DNA from: Thermococcus zilligii AN1
GTDB taxonomy: Archaea; Methanobacteriota_B; Thermococci; Thermococcales; Thermococcaceae
Assembly (NCBI RefSeq): GCF_000258515.1
Contig: NZ_AJLF01000001.1
Span: 744,001 to 808,000, forward strand
Direction: 5' to 3'
Length of the DNA stretch: 64,000 nucleotides
Below are positions 18,438 through 27,125 of this stretch, one piece after another (within the stretch, counting starts at the first letter, position 1; every line of letters begins with the position of its first letter). Under the pieces are notes generated by a model, which was given only the letters and a program-made list of their open reading frames with translations, did no database searches and was not told the DNA's origin. A program made the position numbers and the translations under genes.

Positions 18438-18495
18438 CTTATATATACCCACAGCCCAAATTTAGTACAGAAAAATGTACTATAAAAATCTGTAC
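18438..18495 (+). promoter_or_regulatory. Promoter and operator of the ArsR operon
   Basis: A TATA box TTATATATA lies at 18439-18447. Downstream, at the predicted transcription start, GTACA (18465-18469) and TGTAC (18476-18480) form an inverted repeat with a 6-base AT-rich spacer, and a third TGTAC lies at 18491-18495. A repressor bound here would block initiation, and the first gene encodes an ArsR-type protein, so autoregulation is the simple reading. Confidence 0.65.
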
Positions 18496-18506
18496 CCGGT
18501 GGTAGC

Positions 18507-18917
18507 ATGGAGGACCTCAAAGCCCAGCTTGAGGAGCTGAAGAAGAGGCTGGAGGTGCTCGAGGAGAACATAGACCCGGTAGACGAGGTCATGCTCTCCA
18601 TAAAGGCCCGCCTGCGGAGGAAGCTTGAGGGGGGAAAGCTCCCGGAACTCGACGAGGAGAAAGCCGCAAAGACCCTCAAGGCCCTCGCAAACCATGACAG
18701 GATAAGGATACTCAAGATGCTCTCCGAAAATCCGATGGGCTTCAAGGAGATAAAGGAAGCCCTCGGCGTCGAAAGCCCGACGGTTTCCCACCACCTGAAG
18801 CTCCTCACGAAGACAGGAATGGTGAAAAGGGGTAAAGGGTACGAGATCTCGCCCAACGGGCGTTTGTTTTTGCGCCTGCTTGAGATAATAACTGCCCTTG
18901 AGGAGGTGGAAGAATGA
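18507..18917 (+). CDS. ArsR-family regulator with N-terminal coiled coil
   Basis: The 136-residue protein begins with a heptad-like helix (LKAQLEELKKRLEVLEEN, residues 4-21) and then carries a winged-helix domain: KTLKALANHDRIRILKML, the recognition helix region VESPTVSHHLKLL, and a wing at VKRGKGYEISPNG. No metal-binding cysteines are present, so the signal is probably not a metal. GGTGG precedes the ATG. Its stop overlaps the next gene start (ATGA), and a matching operator lies just upstream. Confidence 0.85.
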   Translation: MEDLKAQLEELKKRLEVLEENIDPVDEVMLSIKARLRRKLEGGKLPELDEEKAAKTLKALANHDRIRILKMLSENPMGFKEIKEALGVESPTVSHHLKLLTKTGMVKRGKGYEISPNGRLFLRLLEIITALEEVEE

Positions 18918-20242
18918 GCAACCCGTGGGTTTATGGTTATCCCGAGGAGGGTCTGAGGTTTAGGGTGGCCGATTTCCTGAAAAAGGTGACTGCCCTCCTG
19001 ATACTCGCCTGGATATTCAGGGGGCCGCTCAGGCTTGAGGCCTACCTGGAGTACATAGTCTGGGCCATAATAGGCCTTATCTTCGCCTGCGAACTCCTGA
19101 GTGCCGGGAAGTGGCTCGGAGTTAGCCTGTCGGGGGTTATCTTCGCCTTAGCCAGGGCTTTCCTCTGGGTCTCGGTCCTGCTCTTCGTCGGGGGCGAGTT
19201 AATAGGACTGCCGGAGAGCCTGAGCGGTGAGAAAGCTTTCCTCACTGCGGGGACTGCCTTTGCTTATTTCCTCGTGCTCTCAATAGCTGGCCTTCTCGTG
19301 GGGAGCACCCCGTTCAGGGGCTCCAGCTCGAAGTGGTTTACCGTTGAAAAGAAAGCCTATTCATTCAGCGGGGCCGACTTTGGGGACGTCAGGCTGAGCG
19401 GGAGCGGGAAGGCCTACCCCGTCAGGGCTGGAAGAAAGACGGTCGGCTGGGTGATTGACAGAGAAGTCGAGGTTGAGGCCGAGACGCCGCTGGGCAAGGT
19501 CAGGAAGCTTCTATCTCCCCCTGTTGTAGTCTGGACATCAAGGAAGCTCGGCGGTGCAAAGGAGGAGGCAGACCATGCCTTCGTCGAGAGGGTTCAGGCC
19601 ATGCTCGACCCCGACAGGCTTTACAGGGGCAAGGAGCGCGCAAAGATTGTAGACCTCGGCGTTATCAAGGTCTACGAGGGGGACGGCTTCCAGTATGTCA
19701 AGCTGCCCTTCATCGAGGTCGTTGAGACGCCCCACGGCGAGAGGGTGAAGGTCGGCCCGATACATGTTCACGAGGGCAAACCTGTGAGTCCACCCGGGGA
19801 CATGGTGACGATAAGAGAGCTTGGAAACGGCTTCCAGCTCACCAGGGCCGGCGACAGGCTCGCCATAGAGACGGAAGAATACAGCATCGAGGTTATTGGA
19901 GCGTCGGTCACCTACAGGAGCGGGGGAGAGGCGCTGAGGCTTTCGGGTGACTACGTCTCCCTAAAAGCGGGTGAGCTCTCGATAACGGTTGGGAAGAAGG
20001 GGGCAAAGCTCAGGATAGAGGACACGGTTATCACGGCCTCGGACGGGAAGGTGAGGATAAGGGTCGGCGGCAAGAGCTACACGATAGAGAGCCAGGAGGC
20101 CTGCCGGCTGGTCATGGAGCGGGCGAAGGAGATAGTCGAGGAGCAGAGCGCCGAGCTAATCGAGGGCTTCGGCGTGGACAGGGTTGCCCTCAACGCGCGC
20201 GTTAAGGAGCTGATTGAGCAGCTGATGGCATACCTCGGGTGA
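18914..20242 (+). CDS. Membrane protein with large beta-rich soluble domain (unknown)
   Basis: The 442-residue protein has four hydrophobic segments in the first 140 residues (starting near LLILAWIF, IVWAIIGLIFAC, VSLSGVIFALARAF and FAYFLVLSIAGLLVG), then about 300 residues rich in short beta strands with repeating ITVGKKGAKLRIEDTVITAS-like patterns, and a C-terminal alpha helix. I do not recognise the family. Genes overlapping it on both sides (ArsR regulator and DUF4097-like protein) imply a common envelope-related function under that regulator. Confidence 0.7.
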   Translation: MSNPWVYGYPEEGLRFRVADFLKKVTALLILAWIFRGPLRLEAYLEYIVWAIIGLIFACELLSAGKWLGVSLSGVIFALARAFLWVSVLLFVGGELIGLPESLSGEKAFLTAGTAFAYFLVLSIAGLLVGSTPFRGSSSKWFTVEKKAYSFSGADFGDVRLSGSGKAYPVRAGRKTVGWVIDREVEVEAETPLGKVRKLLSPPVVVWTSRKLGGAKEEADHAFVERVQAMLDPDRLYRGKERAKIVDLGVIKVYEGDGFQYVKLPFIEVVETPHGERVKVGPIHVHEGKPVSPPGDMVTIRELGNGFQLTRAGDRLAIETEEYSIEVIGASVTYRSGGEALRLSGDYVSLKAGELSITVGKKGAKLRIEDTVITASDGKVRIRVGGKSYTIESQEACRLVMERAKEIVEEQSAELIEGFGVDRVALNARVKELIEQLMAYLG

Positions 20243-20247
20243 TGGGG

Positions 20248-20907
20248 ATGATCTTTGAAAACGTGAAGGAAATCGAGATAAAGGCCGTGAACGGAAGGCT
20301 GAGCATCGAGGGCTGGGGAGGGGAAGTGGAAGTTGACTATACCAGGCACGGCGAGGTTGAGGTGGAGGTCGAGCAGAGCGGGGAGAGGTTGATCATCGAG
20401 GAAAAGCCCAGAACCAGGAAGGTTCTCGGGGTATTCTCCAAATCCCCGGAGGGGTGGGCAGAGATAAACCTGAAGGTGCCCGATGTTGCCATTGTAAGCG
20501 CTAAGAACGTGAACGGCGAGATTATAGCCAAAGGCGTGCGCTTTGGGGAAGTAACGACGGTTAACGGACAGATCAGCCTTGAGAACTGCTGGGCGGAGAA
20601 GCTCTCCAGCGTGAACGGCAGGATAAGGGCCCACCTGAAGGTCGCAGGCCCCCTCAAAGCCTCAACCGTCAACGGGAAGGTTGAGATAACGCTGGACGAC
20701 CTTGAGGGCGATGTTAGTATCAGCACCGTCAACGGGGGCGTAACACTCCGCCTTACAGAATTCTGCGACGCGAGAATAACGGCAAAGGCTGTAAACGGCG
20801 GGGTTCACTTCGCCGGTATCGACCCGGAGAACCCCGTTATCGGAACGGGTAACTACGAGGTCAGGGTCAGTACCGTCAACGGGAGCGTGAGGGTGGAACT
20901 TGTCTGA
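20248..20907 (+). CDS. DUF4097-like beta-helix protein
   Basis: A 219-residue protein made almost entirely of short beta repeats in which a VNG turn recurs: AVNGRLSIEG, NVNGEIIAKG, TVNGQISLEN, SVNGRIRAH, TVNGKVEIT, TVNGGVTLR, AVNGGVHF and TVNGSVRVE. This is the DUF4097/adhesin-like pattern, predicted to form a right-handed beta solenoid. No signal peptide is visible, so it may work on the inner face with its membrane partner. I chose ATG 20248, preceded by GGGTGATGGGG; it overlaps or abuts the upstream gene end. Confidence 0.75.
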   Translation: MIFENVKEIEIKAVNGRLSIEGWGGEVEVDYTRHGEVEVEVEQSGERLIIEEKPRTRKVLGVFSKSPEGWAEINLKVPDVAIVSAKNVNGEIIAKGVRFGEVTTVNGQISLENCWAEKLSSVNGRIRAHLKVAGPLKASTVNGKVEITLDDLEGDVSISTVNGGVTLRLTEFCDARITAKAVNGGVHFAGIDPENPVIGTGNYEVRVSTVNGSVRVELV

Positions 20908-20941
20908 GCTTTTCCATTTTTGCAGAATTATGTGATTATTG

Positions 20942-20953
20942 AATTAGCTAATT
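20942..20953. promoter_or_regulatory. 12-base perfect palindrome before the MFS gene
   Basis: AATTAGCTAATT is a perfect palindrome in an AT-rich gap, just upstream of a TATA-like TGAATAAA (20954-20961) and 21 bases before the MFS start. Position and symmetry suit an operator; no regulator can be named. Confidence 0.5.
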
Positions 20954-20974
20954 GAATAAACGCGGGGAGAGAAA

Positions 20975-22228
20975 ATGAGCCTCAACAGAAACTTCTGGCT
21001 CTTCGCGGTGGGCCGCTTCGTGTCGCAGCTCGGCTGGGCGGTGCAGGACGTCGCTTTGCCCCTCTACGTGCTTGACCAGACAAAGAGCGGCTCCGTCATG
21101 AGCCTTTTCATCATAGCCGAGATACTCCCAAGGGCACTGCTCTCGCCGATAGCGGGTGTAATAGGCGACCGCTACAACAGGAAGAACCTCATGGTGTGGC
21201 TGGACATAGCCAGGGGAGTTCTCCTCTTCGCGGTCATTGCCTTTGACCTGCTCGAGATAAGGGAGCTCCTCGTCGTCCAGGTCGCTATGAGCATCATGGG
21301 GACTTTCTTTGGCGCGGCTACAGGGGCTATGTACCCTGACCTCGTGAAGGAAGAAGAGCTCGCCATCGCGAACTCACTCCTCCAGAGCTTTGACGTTATA
21401 GCGAGGATAGCCGGCCCTGCCCTCGGTGGAATCATCTATGCCTTTGGCGGAGTAAAGCTCGCGATACTCATAAACGCGGCCAGTTTCTTCGGTTCTGGCC
21501 TGTTTGAGGTTTTCATCCGCTACGAGTGGACTTCCAGGAAAATAGAGTCTCCCGGAGAGGTTATCGGCGACATAAAAGAGGGCATCGCCTTCCTCCGCTC
21601 GAGCAAGTACCTGACCGTTATACTCAGCTACGCCCTCTTCATAAACTTCCTCCTCAACCCGGTTTTCGCCGTGGCCCTCCCCTACGTTTACAGGGTGGAG
21701 CTGGCCTTTTCGAGCCAGTGGTTCGGCTTCCTCCAGACGGCGTTCATGGCGGGCATGCTCCTGGGGAACGTCGCGATAATGGCGAAGCTCGGCAGTAGGG
21801 CTGAGAGCATGCTCTTCCGCGCGCTTTTTGTGCAGTTAGGCATCGTCCTCGTGTTAGCCATCCTCATATCGCCCCTCCCCAGCATGAGCGCCTCTACACT
21901 CTTCGTCATCTTCATGGGCCTCAACGCCGTCGACGGCTTCTTCAACGCCCTGGTGAACGTCCCGATAGTTACAAAGCTCCAGAGGGCGATACCCAGCGAG
22001 CTGAGGGGAAGGATTTTCTCCGTCTTCGACCTCACAATGGGCATGACAATCCCGCTAAGCATGGCACTCGTCGGCTTTGCCCTTGACTACGTCCCGACAT
22101 GGGTTCTTTTTGCCGTTTCGGGGTTCCTGGGGATTGCTGTTACCGCCTACTACTACCTCCGCTACGGCGGCCTCCTTGAGGAGCACATAGAGGCTGAGGC
22201 AATCGGATTAGAGCAGGGGATTGCCTGA
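20975..22228 (+). CDS. MFS transporter, drug/siderophore exporter type
   Basis: A 417-residue, roughly 12-helix carrier of the MFS_3 (enterobactin or macrolide exporter-like) group: FAVGRFVSQLGWAVQDVALPLYV in helix 1, GVIGDRYNRKNLMVWLD as the loop 2-3 signature and ELRGRIFSVFDLTMGM in the second half. GGGGAGAG precedes the ATG. It is separated from the DUF4097 gene by 67 bases with its own palindrome and TATA-like element, so it may be transcribed independently. Substrate unknown. Confidence 0.85.
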   Translation: MSLNRNFWLFAVGRFVSQLGWAVQDVALPLYVLDQTKSGSVMSLFIIAEILPRALLSPIAGVIGDRYNRKNLMVWLDIARGVLLFAVIAFDLLEIRELLVVQVAMSIMGTFFGAATGAMYPDLVKEEELAIANSLLQSFDVIARIAGPALGGIIYAFGGVKLAILINAASFFGSGLFEVFIRYEWTSRKIESPGEVIGDIKEGIAFLRSSKYLTVILSYALFINFLLNPVFAVALPYVYRVELAFSSQWFGFLQTAFMAGMLLGNVAIMAKLGSRAESMLFRALFVQLGIVLVLAILISPLPSMSASTLFVIFMGLNAVDGFFNALVNVPIVTKLQRAIPSELRGRIFSVFDLTMGMTIPLSMALVGFALDYVPTWVLFAVSGFLGIAVTAYYYLRYGGLLEEHIEAEAIGLEQGIA

Positions 22229-22245
22229 AGCGCTGGATTAAAAGG

Positions 22246-22761
22246 TCACCTGACCTCCTTCAACTTCCCCTCCCTCTTCTCTATCACCCTCGCCATTATG
22301 AAGAGCAGGTCGCTGAGCCTGTTGAGGTAAACGAGGACGTTGCTTCCGAGGCCGTAGTCGAGGAGGAGCTTTGCAACCTTTCTCTCGGCCCTCCGCGCTA
22401 TGGTCCTGCACACGTCAAGCTTTGCGCTCGCCACCGTTGAGCCGGGCAGAACGAACCCTCCCAGCTGAACCTCCCCCTCGTACTTATGGATAAGCCCTTC
22501 GAGCCACCTGACCTCTTCCTCCCCGATCTTCGCGTACTTCCCCTTGCTGGCGAGCTCCGCCATAATGTCGTAGAGCTGGACCTGTATCCTCTCCAGTATC
22601 CCTGCCATCTCCCCTGGCAGGTAGTGCTTGGCCTCCCCTAAAAAGCTGTCGAGCTCGTCTATCGTCCCGTTGGCTTCCATTATCGGGGAGTACTTCACGA
22701 CGCGGTCGCCGGTGAAAAGGCCGGTCAAACCCCTGTCCCCGGTTTTCGTGGTGATGGACAT
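22246..22761 (-). CDS. Cob(I)alamin adenosyltransferase (PduO type)
   Basis: The 171-residue helical protein begins MSITTKTGDRGLTGLFTGDRV, the ATP-binding start of PduO-type adenosyltransferases, followed by NGTIDELDSFLGEAKH and the conserved LPGSTVASAKLDVCRTIARRAER and YLNRLSDLLFIMAR. It attaches the adenosyl group of ATP to cobalt to make coenzyme B12. Two starts are plausible: ATG 22761 (GGGGGTGATC) and ATG 22776 (GGAGGAGG); the family N-terminus favours 22761. Confidence 0.9.
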   Translation of the reverse strand: MSITTKTGDRGLTGLFTGDRVVKYSPIMEANGTIDELDSFLGEAKHYLPGEMAGILERIQVQLYDIMAELASKGKYAKIGEEEVRWLEGLIHKYEGEVQLGGFVLPGSTVASAKLDVCRTIARRAERKVAKLLLDYGLGSNVLVYLNRLSDLLFIMARVIEKREGKLKEVR

Positions 22762-22854
22762 TTTGATCACCCCCATGTTTCCTCCTCCGGCCTTTATTGG
22801 CTTTTGGGGGAGGGTTTTTATACCCGGCGATCCCCTCTCAGGCCGGTGAGGAGG

Positions 22855-23148
22855 GTGGAGATAAAGGAGTTCCAGGAAATGATCAAAGAGATTTACCTCC
22901 ACAAGGACTCCAGGCGGGGTGTTGAGAAGACCTTCCTCTGGTTCGTTGAGGAGGTCGGGGAACTGAGCGAGGCGATAAGGAAGCACGACCGTGAAGCCAT
23001 GGAGGAGGAATTTGCAGACGTCTTAGCCTGGCTTGCCAGCCTGGCGAATCTCCTCGGGATAAACCTGGAGGAGGCGGCGAAGAGGAAGTACCCCAGTGTC
23101 TGCCCCTACTGCGGGAAGAACCCCTGCGAATGCGAGGAGAAGTTTTAG
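22855..23148 (+). CDS. MazG-like nucleotide pyrophosphohydrolase
   Basis: The 97-residue helical protein has the MazG metal-site signature: WFVEEVGELSEAI (EEVGE) followed by EEEFADVLAWLASLA (EXXD). Such enzymes hydrolyse non-canonical or excess nucleoside triphosphates. The tail CPYCGKNPCECEE adds four cysteines that could bind zinc. I placed the start at GTG 22855 because the family begins at this residue; GTG 22846 is possible and lies about 27 bases after a TATA box, as in a leaderless message. The divergent partner is the cobalamin adenosyltransferase. Confidence 0.82.
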   Translation: MEIKEFQEMIKEIYLHKDSRRGVEKTFLWFVEEVGELSEAIRKHDREAMEEEFADVLAWLASLANLLGINLEEAAKRKYPSVCPYCGKNPCECEEKF

Positions 23149-23421
23149 AGCCCGGGATTTACCTCAAAGCCCGAGCTCTTCCTTGCCCTCTTCCCGGGCG
23201 TTCTATCCTCATGAAGTCTTCAAGCTCTCTCCTATCTTGTCCATTTTTTTGCATAAACGGGTTATTCTTAAGCAAAGAAGGTAATCTCTTCCATTCAATT
23301 ACCCAATCCAAACTGAAAGAGGTTTCAACCAGTTGACAATCTCGTGTATAAAAAACTATTTAAACTGGAAGCCTAAATAATTTTGCCCCGTATACTGGGG
23401 CAACGAGTAGGGGGAATGCAG
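23149..23421. other. Non-coding gap with hairpins and promoter
   Basis: I see no gene here. GCCCGGG at about 23151 and CCCGGGC at about 23196 could pair after the MazG gene. A TATA-like GTATAAAAAAC is at about 23346. Directly before the next gene, TTGCCCC (23383-23389) and GGGGCAA (23397-23403) form a 7-base inverted repeat around GTATACT, which could be an operator or a leader hairpin. The DNA is AT-richer than the flanking genes. Confidence 0.5.
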
Positions 23422-23744
23422 ATGCGAAAGTTAAAAACCCTATTCGTGACTTTGTTTCTCCTCTCTGGAATGATAGAGACAGTGAGTGCAAGTGGAGAAA
23501 ACTGGGTAATGATGCAAAATACGGGATTATTAAGGATCAGCTAACTTTAACTGGAGCTCTGAACTGGGCAAACTCCCACGACACTGGCTACAGTGATTGG
23601 ATAAACTTTGACGCTAAGTATACAGTGGAAGCGGGCTACACCTATATTGGCCCCGGTATGGACATTCCAGTGTACGTACCCGTTACAACAGACAATGCAA
23701 TAATGCTCCCAATAGTAAATGTTAGGGTTGAGCTAGTACCATAA
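23422..23744 (+). pseudogene. Small secreted protein, frameshifted
   Basis: ATG 23422 (GGGGG site) opens a signal peptide, MRKLKTLFVTLFLLSGMIE, with cleavage likely after VSA. The frame stops after 40 codons. The next frame continues as a credible mature protein (NDAKYGIIKDQLTLTGALNW to VNVRVELVP, stop 23742-23744). Adding one G to the GGG at 23504-23506 joins them into a smooth 107-residue protein. No family recognised; its place at the head of an ABC-type locus suggests a secreted component or cargo. Whether the missing G is a mutation, a phase switch or a sequencing error cannot be told here. Confidence 0.55.
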
Positions 23745-23753
23745 GGAGGGGTC

Positions 23754-24682
23754 ATGGTGGATGCAAAGAAAGGTGCTTCCCTCTTTATCCTTTTCCTTTT
23801 AGCTTCAGCTGTAGGTTACATAGCCTTCAACGTGATTAAACCTGAACCGGATCACCAGGTTAGCCAATCACCTCCCGACGTCTACCACTCCCCCAGTCCT
23901 TCCAAATACGCAGAGCTGTTTGGCGATATAATCAGAAATTACTCAACCTATTACTTGATGGAAAGTGCCCTCTACGGGGAGTACCTCTGGGACGGGTTGA
24001 ATCAGGAGACATACAACTGCACCTTAACTAAGAATGCCACCATCTTAAAGGAAAGAGTTAATAACCTCGTCTCCATGTATAAAAACCTCTCAAAGCGTGA
24101 AGTCTCAGAGAGAAGCGTAGTGGGGGTTCTTCTCCTGGGGATCTTGGATTTGGTATTTCCTCCCTCTCCTCAGAGGGGGAGGAGCAGTTGCGGCGGGACT
24201 TGGGTGAGATATGCATACTCGAGGGTAGGTTAACGAACTTTGATTCTTTTAAGAAGAGGGCAGTGGAGGTTTACGGTGAGCCCTCCTTCTCCTATGAAAA
24301 GCTTTCAAACCTCAGCTCGCGCCTTGAGAGGGAGGTAAGCAGGACTTATGGGATACCCTTCAGCGGTGAATGGCCCGTGGAAACCCGCTTCGCACTCCAG
24401 CATTTTGTTTACATATTGTCCCAAAACAGCACTCTTTTGGATTCATTCCTGAACGGTTACGACCCCGAAAAAAGCTACAACCTGCTGAAGACGCTCCTCG
24501 GAGAACTGGACGAAAACCCGTACGCTAAGGCGCTGTTTAAGCCATCTATAGTCTATCTTTCCGAGTTATGGCGTGAGGAATACGTTTTGTCACAGAACAA
24601 GGCCGCTGTTGATGACCACTACCTCAGGGTTTTCTGGGCCTGGTATCAGCTCGTAAAGCCCGAGCAGTTCATTGGGCGATAG
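23754..24682 (+). pseudogene. Membrane-anchored extracellular protein, frameshifted
   Basis: ATG 23754 (AAGGAGGGG site) starts a protein with one N-terminal membrane helix (ASLFILFLLASAVGYIAF) and an extracytoplasmic helical domain with several NXS/T sites. The first frame ends at 24233 and the second resumes by 24188. Restoring one G to the GGGGG run at 24122-24126 gives a continuous product of about 309 residues through SERSVVGGSSPGDLGFG to LVKPEQFIGR. No family recognised. It is followed 2 bases later by the four-helix protein, so it belongs to the same unit as the permease and ATPase. Confidence 0.6.
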
Positions 24683-24684
24683 CG

Positions 24685-25059
24685 ATGGACAGATGGATAA
24701 AGCTACTGTTCCTGGTCTTCTTTCTCCTGGTTTTAATAGGGGACTTAATATCCCTCATAGGCTTTTACCTTATGGGACCGGCCCAAAGGAAGCTTATTTT
24801 GAACGTCCTGCCCCCAGTGTACTGGGGCCTTAAAGCCCTTGAAATTCTGGTTTCGGGTCTTTACATCTTTGGTATCATAAATAGCTTCAACAGGAAGAGC
24901 ATGGCTGGTTTGGCCTTTATATTCACACTCCTTAGACTGCTTTCGGTTGGAGTCTTAAGCGGCGTTGAGACGGTTATAACGTGGAGGCTCCTGGTTCAGC
25001 ACTCCGTTTTCTACGTGGCGGGTATCATAACAGCGTACCACCTGAAGGAGGGGATGTAA
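24685..25059 (+). CDS. Four-helix membrane protein of the ABC-type locus (unknown)
   Basis: A 124-residue protein with four membrane helices (LLFLVFFLLVLIGDLISLIG, LKALEILVSGLYIFGII, AGLAFIFTLLRLLSVGVL, SVFYVAGIITAY) and very short loops. No family recognised. It begins 2 bases after the frameshifted anchored protein and its stop codon directly abuts the permease start, so a structural role with the permease is likely. Confidence 0.7.
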   Translation: MDRWIKLLFLVFFLLVLIGDLISLIGFYLMGPAQRKLILNVLPPVYWGLKALEILVSGLYIFGIINSFNRKSMAGLAFIFTLLRLLSVGVLSGVETVITWRLLVQHSVFYVAGIITAYHLKEGM

Positions 25060-27120
25060 ATGCTGGAGCACTTGATCAAAATCATGGTCAGGAGGATGAG
25101 CTTCTTCCTTCTCATATTGATGTCCTTTACGGTCTCCCTCATGATCTTCGGCATCGTGGGGCAAGTGGGTCAACTCGTTGATGAGAACGTGGAGTACGCG
25201 TTTACCCACTACCGCCCGCAGGCCGTTTACTCATTGGACTTTGATTTTGAGAGGAACCTCACTCCCTCCGCTGTGCATTTTGAGGCCGTGAATGTTATGG
25301 AAGCACTCGAAAAAGAACTCACAAAGGAGAACCTGAGCACCGGTTTTCTCGTGGCCCTTCCCGTTGCTTACATAAAACCCCTCCAGATTAAAGGCCATAC
25401 TGTGTACTTCCAGGCATATTTCTTCAGGGATATCGGGGACGTTGAAGAGTTTGGATTCAGGTTTGACCCGCCGGGAAATAACTTTATCCTCCTGAGCTAC
25501 AACCTGTCAGGGGATTTAACTCCCGAGACTGTCTCAGAATATTTCTTTGGTGAGAACGCCCCCCTTGTTAAAGCATACGGGGTTTTTATGGAATACCCCC
25601 TCGGCCACTTATCCAACGTTGAGTACGTTCAAGTCGCGGTACCTCTTACAAATAAAACGCTTGCCGAATACTTCAGATGGTTAAACCGTGATCTCTTGGA
25701 CTCATCCGGGCTTAAGGTGAACCTGTACGTGGCACTTAATATCAAAAACCCCGTCAGAGACCCCTACGTAATCGAGAGCTTCGTAACCTCAAAACTGCCC
25801 CGGAGTATGGTTGCAGGTGTCACCAATTTCTATACTATGAAATACGGAAACGAGGGGGTTAAATTTTACATCATGAACAGCATTAACGGTTCCCATTTGG
25901 TGTACTTCAACGGAACCTGGATCGACCCAAAACGTGACGAGGAATACCTGATAAGGGTAATCAACCGGAACCAAGGCATTAGATTGGTTTCGTTTGGCGT
26001 CTCCCTAAGCCAGGCCGACATAGTTGACCTGGTAAAGGACGCAGGAACGCAAACTGTAAGGTTCTTTGGGAAGTACGCAGGGCTTCTTGTTGTTATCTAC
26101 CTCCCCTTCTTCCTCTTAGTTTTGTACTCCTCCTCTACGGTGTTCAGAGACCTGCGCAATGACCTTGAGGTTCTTGAGCTTAGAGGGATACAGAGGAACG
26201 TGAAAGTTTTCCAGGAGTTCTTTATTTTCCTGATGGCCGGATTGGCCTCAACCGCTGCCTACACTTTTCTCATCGTACTTTCAGACTACTCCTTATCCCC
26301 TATCACATTCGTTGGCGTTGTGGGGCTCGTCTATCTGGCCATGCTGGTAGGCAGAAGGGGGGACACCTGGAGATTGGGCAGGGGCTCCATGCTTTCTTTA
26401 GCTGCATTCCTTGCGGCCTTTCTTATACTCGGTTACATGAGGGTGAACGGGCTGGTTCTCCTCAGCAGGGGATACGAGGCTTTAATGTTGCTTTTCTCTC
26501 TCCTCATGGCCTTAATCCCAATCCTGGGGATTTTCGTAGGCTACCTCTTTCACAGGGCATGCGGCAATCTAATACGGCTTTTGGAACGGATTTTCGACGT
26601 GAGGTACTACCTGAGGGCTCTGGAGGGATATTCGTACGTTCTAACTTTCTCGGTTTATTCCTTGGGCCTGTACCTACTTCCTAAGATTGTATCCATCGAC
26701 AGGGTGGTTAACGCCATCCTTGAGAATAATGGCTACAGTGCCATGGTTGAGTACAGTGACGTAACCTCACTCGGTCTTTTGGCTGCCTACTTGGACAAGT
26801 TAAGCCGGGGCTTTGGTGTCATGGGATTACTCGCAATCTCCCTGATTTTCATCGTCGCTTTGAGGAAATACCAGTCCGTAAGGGGATACTCAGCCCTCAG
26901 GGGAGGCGACTTAACTGCTGTCCGGAAAAGCTTTCTCAAGTTCCTGTTTTTAAAAATCGGCCTGGTAACGGTTATGTCTATAGCGGTAGCACTGTTCCTG
27001 GCGGTTTTCCTCGATGCATACATCGGCCTCACGTACACTTCAGGAAAACTCCTGGTTGAAAGTGGAAAGCTCGCCCTTAAATTCCTCTTTAAACCACCTC
27101 ACGTGCTCATATGGGGGTGA
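25060..27120 (+). CDS. FtsX-like ABC permease (686 aa)
   Basis: A long permease: one N-terminal helix (SFFLLILMSFTVSLMIFGIV), about 300 residues of extracytoplasmic domain, then some eight to ten more helices from about residue 345 onward. The single helix, large outer domain and later helix bundle recall FtsX/MacB permeases, which move no substrate across the bilayer but act mechanically on envelope lipids or proteins; this one has extra helices. The ATPase gene follows with overlap. Several NXS/T sites in the outer domain could be glycosylated. Confidence 0.7.
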   Translation: MLEHLIKIMVRRMSFFLLILMSFTVSLMIFGIVGQVGQLVDENVEYAFTHYRPQAVYSLDFDFERNLTPSAVHFEAVNVMEALEKELTKENLSTGFLVALPVAYIKPLQIKGHTVYFQAYFFRDIGDVEEFGFRFDPPGNNFILLSYNLSGDLTPETVSEYFFGENAPLVKAYGVFMEYPLGHLSNVEYVQVAVPLTNKTLAEYFRWLNRDLLDSSGLKVNLYVALNIKNPVRDPYVIESFVTSKLPRSMVAGVTNFYTMKYGNEGVKFYIMNSINGSHLVYFNGTWIDPKRDEEYLIRVINRNQGIRLVSFGVSLSQADIVDLVKDAGTQTVRFFGKYAGLLVVIYLPFFLLVLYSSSTVFRDLRNDLEVLELRGIQRNVKVFQEFFIFLMAGLASTAAYTFLIVLSDYSLSPITFVGVVGLVYLAMLVGRRGDTWRLGRGSMLSLAAFLAAFLILGYMRVNGLVLLSRGYEALMLLFSLLMALIPILGIFVGYLFHRACGNLIRLLERIFDVRYYLRALEGYSYVLTFSVYSLGLYLLPKIVSIDRVVNAILENNGYSAMVEYSDVTSLGLLAAYLDKLSRGFGVMGLLAISLIFIVALRKYQSVRGYSALRGGDLTAVRKSFLKFLFLKIGLVTVMSIAVALFLAVFLDAYIGLTYTSGKLLVESGKLALKFLFKPPHVLIWG

Positions 27121-27125
27121 TCAAA

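Noticed and set aside
23300-23345. Possible CRISPR-like repeat in the AT-rich gap
   Set aside because: Only one copy, no spacer array and no match to the usual Thermococcales repeat.
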